Notes under the pieces: model-generated
The model's input: only the letters and a program-made list of their open reading frames with translations
Databases searched by the model: none
Told to the model about the DNA's origin: nothing
NCBI GenBank assembly: GCA_945862985.1
Contig: CAMAZF010000008.1
Location: 21,706-85,705 of the forward strand
Source: Bordetella parapertussis
GTDB taxonomy: Bacteria > Pseudomonadota > Gammaproteobacteria > Burkholderiales > Burkholderiaceae_A
DNA length: 64,000 nucleotides
Direction of reading: 5' to 3'
In this document: in pieces, positions 45,862-54,260 of the stretch
Layout of the letters: the number at the start of each line of letters is the position of its first letter
How positions within the stretch are numbered: the first letter of the stretch is position 1
Position numbers and translations under genes: made by a program

Positions 45862-47135
45862 GACCCTGGCTTCGATCGGTGGTCGCCATCGCTTGGGTGG
45901 CCTCGACCGCATGTGCGTCCTATGCGCATGCGAAGGGAGCGACGCTGACCTTTGCTTGTGGCGCTTCCGCCAACGATCAGGAGTACTGCATCAAGCATGC
46001 TCAGGCCTGGGCAAAATCGACTGGCAATACGGTGAAGACGATCTCTGTGTCGCAGAACCCTGTCGAGACCCTAGCCCTTTTTCGTCAGCTCTGGGCCGCC
46101 AAGTCCCCGGATGTGGACGTGATCATGATGGATGTGGTTTGGCCGGGGGTGATTCAAAAGCATCTGCTGGATCTCAAGCCTTATTCCAATGGCGCAGAGC
46201 GAGAGCATTTTCCTGCCATGGTCGAGAACATGACCGTTGGGAATCGACTGGTTGGAATGCCTTGGTATACCGATGCCGGCTTGCTTTATTACCGCAAGGA
46301 CTTATTGGCCAAGTATGGACGACCGGTACCCAAGACCTGGGAAGCACTGATTGAGACTGCCGAACATATTCAGACACAGGAGCGCGCCGCCGGTCGAACG
46401 TTCCATGGGTATGTGTTTCAAGGGCGGGCGTACGAGGGCCTCAGCTGTAACGCCCTCGAGTGGGTTGCTTCCTATCGGGGTGGAACCGTGGTCCGTACGG
46501 ACGGAACGGTCGACGTTCGCAACCCAGGTTTTATTGCGAGCCTCAAGATGGCTCGAGACTTGGTGGCTCGGGTCAGTCCCCCTGGGGTGCTCAACTACAG
46601 TGAAGAAGATTCGCGAGGGGTCTTCCAGAATGGCAGCGCGCTCTTCATGCGGAATTGGCCGTATGCCTGGGGGCTCCTCAACAAGGGTGACAGTGTCGTG
46701 AGGGGTCGCGTGGGGATTGCCCCGCTGCCCGCGGGCGGACCTGAGGGGCGTCCAGCAGCCACACTCGGCGGATGGAGTTTGGGTGTCTCGAAGTACAGCC
46801 GTTATCCTCAGGAGGCAGCAGACCTGGTGCTCTATATGACCTCTGCAGCCGTTCAGAAAAAGCGTGCCATCGAGGCATCCTTCAACCCGACACGCCCCGC
46901 GCTCTACGCCGACCCCGATATTGAACGGGTGAACCCCTTCATGATTCAGCTGAGGGATGTCTTCGCAAACGCTGTGGCTCGGCCCAGCACAGTGACGGCC
47001 ACTCGATATCCCCGTGTCAGCCAGCAGTTCTGGGATGCGGTGCATGAGGTCATGTCAGGACGAGCCCAGGCCGAGGACGCCGCCAGAAGGCTCGAGGGAC
47101 GACTCAATCTGGTGAAGCGGCAGGAGTGGAGATGA
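45858..47135 (+). CDS. ABC sugar transporter, periplasmic binding protein
   Basis: 425 residues, family 1 solute-binding protein (MalE-like size). Signal cut near SYAHA-KGATLTFACG. NKGDSVVRGRVGIAPLP (about 275) and the ATLGGWSLGVSKYSR segment are typical of trehalose/maltose-type binding proteins, as is the MPWYTDAGLLYYRKDLLAKYG stretch (about 134-154). It probably delivers maltodextrins to the two permeases that follow. Confidence 0.88.
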   Translation: MRPWLRSVVAIAWVASTACASYAHAKGATLTFACGASANDQEYCIKHAQAWAKSTGNTVKTISVSQNPVETLALFRQLWAAKSPDVDVIMMDVVWPGVIQKHLLDLKPYSNGAEREHFPAMVENMTVGNRLVGMPWYTDAGLLYYRKDLLAKYGRPVPKTWEALIETAEHIQTQERAAGRTFHGYVFQGRAYEGLSCNALEWVASYRGGTVVRTDGTVDVRNPGFIASLKMARDLVARVSPPGVLNYSEEDSRGVFQNGSALFMRNWPYAWGLLNKGDSVVRGRVGIAPLPAGGPEGRPAATLGGWSLGVSKYSRYPQEAADLVLYMTSAAVQKKRAIEASFNPTRPALYADPDIERVNPFMIQLRDVFANAVARPSTVTATRYPRVSQQFWDAVHEVMSGRAQAEDAARRLEGRLNLVKRQEWR

Positions 47136-48052
47136 GTCTGCGCGCCCAGAAGGTACGAACCGCTTGGCTGTTGCTCACGCCCATGCTTCTTGCCCTGCTT
47201 ATCGTGGTGGTTTGGCCCCTCTTGCGATCGTTCTGGTTTGGCTTGACGGATGCGTCTTTGGATGAGCCTGAACTGTCGAAGTTTGTCGGGCTCGAGAATT
47301 TCTTCGGCCCCTATGGGCTGTTCCTCAATCCCAATTATGTCGATGGGTTTTGGTCGAGTGAATGGGGCATTTCGATACGAAATACGCTGATGTTTGCGGC
47401 CATCTCGGTGAGCCTTGAGACGGTTCTGGGTCTTCTGCTGGCGCTTTTATTGAACCAAGAGTTTGCAGGCCGTCGGTGGGTTCGAACGGCTGTGCTGGTG
47501 CCTTGGGCCATCCCAACCGTGGTGTCTGCTCAGATGTGGTCCTGGATGCTTCATGACCAATTCGGCGTTCTGAATCACTACCTCATTCAGCTAGGGCTCC
47601 TGAGCGAGGGGCTTGCATGGACAGCTGACCCCAGCTTGGCCTTGTTTTCGGTGATCGCAGTGGACGTCTGGAAGACGACCCCCTTCATGGCACTGCTGAT
47701 TCTTGCAGCGCTCCAAACCCTGCCGAAAGACATCTACGAGGCTGCCCGTTTGGAGGGAGCCTCTGCCTGGACCACCTTCCGTCAGATCACGCTCCCGCTC
47801 ATCTGGGGCCCGCTCATCGTGGCGGTGATTTTCCGGCTCCTGGATGCCTTGCGCGTGTTCGATCTGATTTACATCATGACCTCCAACGGAAGCGCCACGA
47901 TGAGCATGTCCGGCTATGTTCGGCGTGAGATGGTGGAAAACGGCAATCTTGGATTCAGTGCAGCAGCCTCCACGGTGCTCTTCCTGATGTTGTTCGGTGC
48001 GGCCTATCTCCTGATTCGGGTCACGCGCTTTAAGCTGGTGGAAACCAAATGA
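47132..48052 (+). CDS. ABC sugar transporter permease, MalF-like
   Basis: 306 residues with six likely helices. The EAA loop is YEAARLEGASAWTTFRQITLPL (about 205-226), where the ATPase docks. The start at 47132 makes an ATGA with the binding-protein stop, and CAGGAG precedes it. It pairs with the next gene. Confidence 0.88.
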   Translation: MSLRAQKVRTAWLLLTPMLLALLIVVVWPLLRSFWFGLTDASLDEPELSKFVGLENFFGPYGLFLNPNYVDGFWSSEWGISIRNTLMFAAISVSLETVLGLLLALLLNQEFAGRRWVRTAVLVPWAIPTVVSAQMWSWMLHDQFGVLNHYLIQLGLLSEGLAWTADPSLALFSVIAVDVWKTTPFMALLILAALQTLPKDIYEAARLEGASAWTTFRQITLPLIWGPLIVAVIFRLLDALRVFDLIYIMTSNGSATMSMSGYVRREMVENGNLGFSAAASTVLFLMLFGAAYLLIRVTRFKLVETK

Positions 48053-48873
48053 AGCTCACGCGGCTGCTCACCTATGCTCTGGCCATTGGGGTGGTCATCG
48101 TGAGCTGTTTCCCCTTGGTCTACGCCATTGGCTCTTCGCTCAAGACCGGCAATGGCATCTTCAACCCCGCACTCTGGCCTCAAGACCCGAGTGTTGCCAA
48201 TTACGTGGGTTTGGTGACAGGCAACCAGGCCTTCGGAAGCTATATCTGGAACTCCATTGCGGTGGCCGTGCTCACCGTGGTGATTGCGATGGTCATTGCG
48301 GTGTCTGCCGCCTACGCCTTGGGAAGGATTTCCTTCAAGGGGCGGGGCGCGCTGCTGCTTGCCATCCTCGCTGTGTCCATGTTTCCTCAGGTGGCCATTC
48401 TGTCTGGCATGTTTGAGCTCATTCGATGGATGGGCCTCTACAACAAGGCGCTTGGCCTGATCGTGCCTTACACGGTCTTCACTTTGCCATTTACCGTCTG
48501 GGTGTTAACCACCTTCATGCGGGAGCTGCCGCTCGAGTTGCAAGAGGCCGCCATCATGGATGGCTGCGGAGTCGGCCGCATCATCTTCCAGGTCTTCATG
48601 CCTTTGCTGTGGCCTGCGTTGGTCAGTACCGGGCTCTTGGCCTTTATCGGCGCGTGGAATGAATTTCTGTTTGCGCTGACCTTCGTGATTGACGACAGCC
48701 AGCGCACGGTGCCCGTCGGGATCTCCCTCATCTCGGGCGCCACCTCCTTTGAGATTCCATGGGGCTCGATCATGGCTGCGTCGGTCATCGTGACCGTGCC
48801 TCTTTTGGTGTTGGTGTTTGTCTTTCAGAAACGCATCGTCTCCGGTCTCACGGCCGGAGCAGTCAAGGGTTAG
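48049..48873 (+). CDS. ABC sugar transporter permease, MalG-like
   Basis: 274 residues with six likely helices. The EAA loop is LQEAAIMDGCGVGRIIFQVF (about 164-183), and PVGISLISGATSFEIPWG is typical of MalG-type permeases near the C-terminus. ATGA overlap with the MalF-like gene; 20 bases before the alpha-glucosidase. Confidence 0.88.
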   Translation: MKLTRLLTYALAIGVVIVSCFPLVYAIGSSLKTGNGIFNPALWPQDPSVANYVGLVTGNQAFGSYIWNSIAVAVLTVVIAMVIAVSAAYALGRISFKGRGALLLAILAVSMFPQVAILSGMFELIRWMGLYNKALGLIVPYTVFTLPFTVWVLTTFMRELPLELQEAAIMDGCGVGRIIFQVFMPLLWPALVSTGLLAFIGAWNEFLFALTFVIDDSQRTVPVGISLISGATSFEIPWGSIMAASVIVTVPLLVLVFVFQKRIVSGLTAGAVKG

Positions 48874-48893
48874 ATCCAGTGAAAGGAATGAGC

Positions 48894-50516
48894 ATGACCC
48901 CGTGGTGGAAGTCCGCAGTCTTTTATCAAATTTATCCTCGCTCCTATGCCGACTCCAATGGAGATGGCATTGGTGACCTGAAGGGGATTAGCGCTCGCCT
49001 GCCCTATCTCTCACGTTTGGGGGTTCAGGCTGTTTGGCTCTCGCCGTTCTTTAAGAGCCCCATGAAGGACTTCGGTTACGACGTGAGCGATTACAAAGAT
49101 GTGGACCCCATGTTTGGCACGGTGTCCGACTTCAAAGCACTCGTTGAGGAAGCCCACCGTCTCGGCCTGAAGGTGATGATCGATCAAGTCCTCTCACATA
49201 CGTCTGATCAACATCCATGGTTTAAGGAGAGCCGATCGAGCCGGGACAACCCTCGGGCAGATTGGTATGTCTGGGCGGATGCGAAGCCCGATGGGACCCC
49301 ACCGAACAATTGGCTTTCGATCTTTGGTGGAAGTGCGTGGCAATGGGATACCGGACGAAACCAGTACTACATGCACAACTTCCTTGTGAGTCAGCCCGAC
49401 CTCAATTTTCACTGCCCTGCCGTGCAAGAGGCCATTCTGGACGCAGTGAGCTTCTGGTGTGAGCTGGGTGTGGATGGGTTCCGCCTCGACACCGCGAACT
49501 TCTATTTCCATGATGCAAAGCTGCGCGACAACCCTGGGCGGGGTGGAGCGTCAGGGAACCCCGCTGTTCAGGACTTCAATCCCTACTCCTGGCAGAAACA
49601 CCAGTTCGATAAGTCTCAGCCCGAGAATCTGGAGTTCCTCAAGCGCCTTCGCCAGTGTGTGAATCAATTCGGCGAAGTGGCTTTGCTGGGTGAGATTGGA
49701 GATGACGATGGGCTCGCCCGCATGATGGAATACACCGCGGGACATGAACGCCTACACATGGCCTATAGCTTTGATTTGCTCGGCCCCGATCGCAGCGCCC
49801 CCTTCTTTCATGATGTCTTTTCCAAGGCAGAGTCCTACGGAGACGGCTGGGCCTGCTGGGCCATCGCCAATCACGACATTGAGCGCGTCGCCACACGTTG
49901 GAAGGCAGATCAGACGAGCGGCGCCCTGCTGCCACTCGTTGCAGCCATGCAGCTCACGGTCAAGGGCACGCCCTGTATTTATCAGGGGGATGAGTTGGGT
50001 CTGCCGGAGGGGGTCCTCCAGTTTGAGGACCTGCAAGACCCCTACGGCATCACCATGTGGCCGAAGTTTCAGGGACGAGATGGCTGCAGAACGCCCATGC
50101 CTTGGGTTGCGGCTGCGCCAGACCTGGGGTTTGGCAGCCAGGGTCAGAAGCCGTGGTTGCCTGTCCAAGCGGCTCATCGCCCATTGGCTGTGGATCAACA
50201 AGAGGGCAAGGCCGGAAGCACGCTGGAGCAATACAGAGCCTTGTTGGCCTGGCGTCAGCAGCACCCTGAGCTGTTGGCAGGTGGCATGACTCTGTTGCCT
50301 GTGGACGATCAGCTGCTGGGCTACATTCGCTCAGGCGACGGACATGACCTGCTCTGTCTCCTCAACCTCTCTGGTCAGACGGCCTCAGTCGCACGGCCCA
50401 GCGGTTTTGAATCCGCAGAGGACGACACCCCTGCCGTGTTTGCCAAACCGGCCTTGAAGGCCAATGAAGTGAGTCTTGCGCCCTGGGGTGCTGCATTTCT
50501 AAGAAGGTCACACTGA
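48894..50516 (+). CDS. Cytoplasmic alpha-glucosidase (GH13)
   Basis: 540 residues, no signal peptide. The start FYQIYPRSYADSNGDGIGDLKGI is the oligo-1,6/alpha-glucosidase N-terminus. Catalytic residues lie in GFRLDTANFY (about 200), LLGEIGDDDG (about 265) and IANHDIERVATRW (about 325). It should split imported maltodextrins to glucose for the glucokinase. ATG 48894 is chosen because AAAGGA lies 6 bases ahead; ATG 48888 would touch it. The gene sits between the permeases and the ATPase gene. Confidence 0.9.
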   Translation: MTPWWKSAVFYQIYPRSYADSNGDGIGDLKGISARLPYLSRLGVQAVWLSPFFKSPMKDFGYDVSDYKDVDPMFGTVSDFKALVEEAHRLGLKVMIDQVLSHTSDQHPWFKESRSSRDNPRADWYVWADAKPDGTPPNNWLSIFGGSAWQWDTGRNQYYMHNFLVSQPDLNFHCPAVQEAILDAVSFWCELGVDGFRLDTANFYFHDAKLRDNPGRGGASGNPAVQDFNPYSWQKHQFDKSQPENLEFLKRLRQCVNQFGEVALLGEIGDDDGLARMMEYTAGHERLHMAYSFDLLGPDRSAPFFHDVFSKAESYGDGWACWAIANHDIERVATRWKADQTSGALLPLVAAMQLTVKGTPCIYQGDELGLPEGVLQFEDLQDPYGITMWPKFQGRDGCRTPMPWVAAAPDLGFGSQGQKPWLPVQAAHRPLAVDQQEGKAGSTLEQYRALLAWRQQHPELLAGGMTLLPVDDQLLGYIRSGDGHDLLCLLNLSGQTASVARPSGFESAEDDTPAVFAKPALKANEVSLAPWGAAFLRRSH

Positions 50517-51652
50517 TGTCTCGTCTCCAGTTCAATCATGTGCACAAGCGTTATGGTGACGCGCCCGACACCATTCGAGATCTTCATCTCGAGCTCCCGG
50601 CTGGGGCCTTCAGTGTGTTCATTGGCCCTTCGGGCTGTGGAAAGTCCACCGTCTTGCGCATGATTGCTGGATTAGAAGAGATCTCAGAGGGGGAGATCAG
50701 CATCGATGGGGTGCGCATGAATGACCGTTCCCCTGCTGAGCGCGGAGTGGCCATGGTGTTCCAGAGCTATGCGCTCTATCCGCACATGACAGTGGCCGAG
50801 AACATGGCGTTCGGACTCAAGGTGATGAAGCTTCCAGCAGATCAGATCGATGCGCGAGTGAGAGAGGCCGCGCGGATGCTGCAGCTTGAGCCCTTGCTTG
50901 AGCGGCTGCCCAAGGCGCTCTCCGGCGGGCAACGTCAGCGTGTGGCGATCGGGCGTGCGATTGTGAAGGAACCCAAGGTCTTTTTGTTCGATGAGCCGCT
51001 CTCCAACCTGGACGCCGGCCTTCGAGGTCAGACCCGCGTAGAGCTCGCGAAGCTCCACCGTCAGCTCGGTCAAGTGGCTGCTGTCTATGTTACTCACGAT
51101 CAGGTGGAGGCCATGACGCTGGCGGACCAGATCGTGCTTCTGCGCGCAGGAGATGACGCGCGTCGGCACGGTAGTGTGGCCCAGGTGGGCAGTCCGATGA
51201 TGCTCTATCACCGCCCCAATAGTCGCTTTGTGGCGGAGTTCATTGGGTCCCCTCCCATGAATGTCCTTCAGGTTCAACTCAGTTCCGCAGAGGATCGACT
51301 CGCTCGGCTCAAGCTCGCTGGGCAGTTGATTGACGCCTATGTGGATGCGCGCAAGCTAGCGCCAGACGCGTTGGCTTGGCTGGGTATTCGCCCAGAGCAT
51401 GTTCGGCTGGGATCTGTAGCCGGTGCAGCGCAGTTTCAGGCCGGTGTGGACCATGTCGAGCGCTTGGGAGATTCCAGTCTCATCTATGCAAAGGTCTCGG
51501 GCGTGGATTCGACCTGGGTGGTCAAGACCGACGAAGAGACACCCTCACCGGGCAGTGTGATCACCTTGAGTCTCCTGCCCAGTGACCTCCACCTTTTTGA
51601 CTCAGATGGCTGGGCCTGTCCGAGGACTGTGGAGTTTTCGGAGCTGATGTGA
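50516..51652 (+). CDS. ABC sugar transporter ATP-binding protein, MalK/UgpC-like
   Basis: 378 residues. Walker A GPSGCGKST (about 38), signature LSGGQRQRVAIGRAIV (about 135), Walker B VFLFDEPLSNLD (about 158), H-loop YVTHDQVEAM (about 190), then a C-terminal MalK-type regulatory domain (about 240-378) with LGIRPEHVRLG. It powers the two permeases. Its ATG shares one base with the glucosidase TGA. Confidence 0.93.
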   Translation: MSRLQFNHVHKRYGDAPDTIRDLHLELPAGAFSVFIGPSGCGKSTVLRMIAGLEEISEGEISIDGVRMNDRSPAERGVAMVFQSYALYPHMTVAENMAFGLKVMKLPADQIDARVREAARMLQLEPLLERLPKALSGGQRQRVAIGRAIVKEPKVFLFDEPLSNLDAGLRGQTRVELAKLHRQLGQVAAVYVTHDQVEAMTLADQIVLLRAGDDARRHGSVAQVGSPMMLYHRPNSRFVAEFIGSPPMNVLQVQLSSAEDRLARLKLAGQLIDAYVDARKLAPDALAWLGIRPEHVRLGSVAGAAQFQAGVDHVERLGDSSLIYAKVSGVDSTWVVKTDEETPSPGSVITLSLLPSDLHLFDSDGWACPRTVEFSELM

Positions 51653-53448
51653 ACCCTGTTCTTGAGCGCCTCATTGTCGATATTGGTGGCAGCTTCGCTG
51701 ATCTTGCGGTGGACGATGGCACCCGAGATTTCCGCGACACTCAACGTCTGGGTTACAAGGACATAGACGGTCCAGAGGCGCTTTTGCGCGCCTATCTGAG
51801 AGGGCGCCGGGGCGAGCAGCCTCGCGTGGCAGCCATGGCGGTTCGGGGCCCTGTGGATGGCGATTGGATCTCGATGCCGGAGCCAACCTGGAGCTTTTCG
51901 GTCGAGCAGACGAGGCGGGCATTGAGCCTCGACAGCCTGGTGGTGGTGAACGACTTTTCTGCCCTCGCCATGGCGCTGCCCATGCTTCATCGTTCGGATG
52001 TTCGACAAGTCGGCGGGGGTGAGGCCAGAGCGCGGGGCGTCCTTGGGGTGTTGGGGGCAGGAACGGGCTTGGGCGTTTCGGGATTGATTCCATCCTCCGA
52101 CGGCTGGGTGCCGCTCAGCACAGAGGGAGGGCATGCCAGCTTCTCGCCGCGGAACCCCCTTGAGAAGGCTGTTTTAGAAGAGGCTGAGCGTCGCTTTGAT
52201 CATGTCTCTTTTGAGCGTGTGGTGTCTGGTGCCGGATTGGAGTTGATCTATGACGTGCACATGGCTTCCAAGATCCGCCGTGGGCGGAGGGCGACTCCCG
52301 AGGCCCGTTCAATCACGGAGCGCGCGCTTGCGGGGGATGCTGACTGCTGGGTCGCCCTGAATTGCTTCTGCGAGATGTTGGGTTCTGCCGCCGCGAACCT
52401 TGCCCTGACCCTCGGCGCACGAGGCGGGATTTACATTGGTGGAGCCATTGTGCGTGGAATTGGGTCTGCGCTGGATCGCTCAGGATTTCGCGCCCGCTTT
52501 GAGTCGCATGGTCGGTTTAGCGCCTATCTCTCGGAGATTCCCACCACGGTGATTCTGAATGAACGGGCCACCATGCTCGGGGTGTCAGCCATTTTGGAGA
52601 TGGACCTCAGACGAAGTGGGCGTCTTCAGTCCACAGAGTTTCTAGACTTTGTGCGCCGCATGCGAGACGAACTCTCCAAGGCCGAGCGTAGCGTTGCAGA
52701 CCTCGTGCTCTCTCGGCCTCGCCAGGTTCTGTCCATGCCGGTGAAAGACATCGCTCGAGAAGCCAAGGTCAGCGAGCCCACCGTCATCCGGCTCTGTCGC
52801 ACCTTGGGGTGCCTGGGGCTGCACGACTTTAAGCTGCGCTTGGCTGCCGGCCTAGCGAGCTCGGCGGCCCTTGGCCCCCAATCCAGCCAAGCGGGTCCGG
52901 AGGATGCTGTTGACCGAGGAGTGCAGGCGCTAGAGGACACGGCCTCCGCATTGCTTAACCTCAGGGGGCGGCTGCAGGCCGATACCCTCAGAGAGGCGAT
53001 TGCACACCTCAAGGCTGCTGATCGCATCTGCGTCGCGGGCCTTGGCCATTATGGCCACCTGGCGCGCGAGTTTGAGCTGAGGCTCATTCGCCTTGGCTAC
53101 CGGACTGCCTGCTTTACCGATGACTGGGGGCTGTCTGCCGGGGCCCTGGCGCTGCGCCCAGGCGATGTGCTGTTGGTGATGAGCAACACCGGAAGGGTGA
53201 AGTCGCTGCTGCAGAGTGCGCAGCTTGCGCTTGACCGAGGCGTCCCCGTCTTGGCTGTCACCACAGCGGGTTCTCCCCTGGCTAAAATGGTGGATCACGC
53301 GTTGGTTGCCGAGCATGAGGACGACGTGTCACAGACCATTCCCATGGCCAGTCGCACCCTGCATCTCATGCTCACAGATGTGCTCCTCATAGGACTGGAA
53401 GGGCGATATCCTCTCAAGCTCATTGAGACAGATGCGAATCCTGACTAG
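51649..53448 (+). CDS. Glucokinase-RpiR fusion, probable glucose-sensing regulator with degenerate kinase
   Basis: 599 residues: Glk fold (1-330), RpiR helix-turn-helix (about 335-410) and SIS domain (about 440-585). Such fusions exist in Burkholderiales. Glucose-binding residues are kept: N101-D102 in VVNDFSALA, E159 and H162 in STEGGH, E189 in SFERVVSGAG. The ATP phosphate loop is not: DIGGSFADLAV (11-21) replaces DIGGTNARFAV of the separate glucokinase, and MPEPTW (76-81) replaces MTNHxW. In the SIS domain GLGHYG replaces the usual GxGxS. It therefore looks like a glucose sensor rather than an enzyme. GTGA overlap with the ATPase gene. Confidence 0.85.
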   Translation: MNPVLERLIVDIGGSFADLAVDDGTRDFRDTQRLGYKDIDGPEALLRAYLRGRRGEQPRVAAMAVRGPVDGDWISMPEPTWSFSVEQTRRALSLDSLVVVNDFSALAMALPMLHRSDVRQVGGGEARARGVLGVLGAGTGLGVSGLIPSSDGWVPLSTEGGHASFSPRNPLEKAVLEEAERRFDHVSFERVVSGAGLELIYDVHMASKIRRGRRATPEARSITERALAGDADCWVALNCFCEMLGSAAANLALTLGARGGIYIGGAIVRGIGSALDRSGFRARFESHGRFSAYLSEIPTTVILNERATMLGVSAILEMDLRRSGRLQSTEFLDFVRRMRDELSKAERSVADLVLSRPRQVLSMPVKDIAREAKVSEPTVIRLCRTLGCLGLHDFKLRLAAGLASSAALGPQSSQAGPEDAVDRGVQALEDTASALLNLRGRLQADTLREAIAHLKAADRICVAGLGHYGHLAREFELRLIRLGYRTACFTDDWGLSAGALALRPGDVLLVMSNTGRVKSLLQSAQLALDRGVPVLAVTTAGSPLAKMVDHALVAEHEDDVSQTIPMASRTLHLMLTDVLLIGLEGRYPLKLIETDANPD

Positions 53449-53481
53449 TCCCAATGAGGGTTGTTAAAAGGGTTATCCCTA

Positions 53482-53496
53482 TGTATCTTTATTACA
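53482..53496. promoter_or_regulatory. Candidate operator before tonB
   Basis: TGTA-N7-TACA (TGTATCTTTATTACA), the same outer frame as the palindrome at 38551, with a TGTAAT half on the minus strand. It lies 79 bases before tonB in an AT-rich 126-base gap. Confidence 0.4.
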
Positions 53497-53523
53497 TAAT
53501 AGTTGGCATTATTTAGTAATAAA
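53488..53523. repeat. Long inverted repeat (hairpin) before tonB
   Basis: TTTATTAC (53488-53495) pairs with GTAATAAA (53516-53523), and inside it ATAAT (53496-53500) pairs with ATTAT (53508-53512), leaving a 7-base loop and a 3-base bulge. It is AT-only on the stem, so weak as an RNA terminator; it may be a regulator site overlapping the operator candidate. Confidence 0.4.
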
Positions 53524-53574
53524 CCAACATTCGTTCTGCTACACTTTTAGGCGATTCAGGGTAGAAAGCTTCCG

Positions 53575-54216
53575 ATGAGTTATATCGATACCGACGACAA
53601 GGCCAAACGACGGAAGATGATTGGCCTTGCCTCCGTGGTGGGTCTGCATGTACTGCTCGCCATCGGCTTCCAAATCGCCACCCACCGTGACGGGCAGAAG
53701 AAAGAGGAAAAGAAGGTTGAGGCTGTTTTGATTGAAGAGATCAAGCCGCCACCACCTCCGCCACCTCCTCCTCCCCCAAAAACACCGCCACCACCCACGC
53801 CCCCACCTCCCCCGGCTTATGTGCCGCCAGTAGAGGTGCCTGTGAATCGGCCCCCTCCGGTGAACGCGGTTCAGGCCACGTCTCCAAAGCCCGTACCCAT
53901 TCCGCCTCCGCCTCCGCCGACGCCTCCGGCGCCGGCCAGGGTGAGTGCGAAGCTCAATGCGTCGGTGCAGTGCACACCACCTGACTATCCCGCTCGGTCT
54001 CTTCGAGAGAACGAGGAGGGCGCTGTGGTCCTGCGGTTTCTGATCAGCGAAGCGGGCCAGGTGCTTGAGTCCCAGATCCAGGAGTCCTCTGGCTTTCGGC
54101 GGCTGGATCGTGCTGCCGAGGCCGCCTTGTCACAATGTTTGTTCTCGCCGGAAATGGTGGATGGGAAGCCTCAGCGTGGCTGGGCAACCATCCGCTATGT
54201 CTGGAAGATCCAGTAG
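53575..54216 (+). CDS. tonB: Energy transducer TonB
   Basis: 213 residues. One N-terminal helix (about 15-36), a long Pro-rich spacer (about 58-120, runs of up to eleven Pro) to span the periplasm, and a C-terminal TonB domain with YPARSLRENEEGAVVLRF and YVWKIQ at the end. It passes inner-membrane proton energy to outer-membrane receptors. It heads tonB-exbB-exbD-exbD-glk, and its position suggests service to the receptor at 38785. Confidence 0.92.
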   Translation: MSYIDTDDKAKRRKMIGLASVVGLHVLLAIGFQIATHRDGQKKEEKKVEAVLIEEIKPPPPPPPPPPPKTPPPPTPPPPPAYVPPVEVPVNRPPPVNAVQATSPKPVPIPPPPPPTPPAPARVSAKLNASVQCTPPDYPARSLRENEEGAVVLRFLISEAGQVLESQIQESSGFRRLDRAAEAALSQCLFSPEMVDGKPQRGWATIRYVWKIQ

Positions 54217-54260
54217 TTTTTGTTAACCCCCCCCAACGGTACTAACAGGAGTGCAGTGAA

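Noticed and set aside
53745..53820. CCx-rich repeat-like stretch
   Set aside because: It encodes the Pro-rich spacer of TonB and is not a DNA repeat element.
54227..54234. Run of eight C between tonB and exbB
   Set aside because: It could slip, but it lies outside coding sequence and away from the ribosome site; a single tract is no evidence of phase variation.
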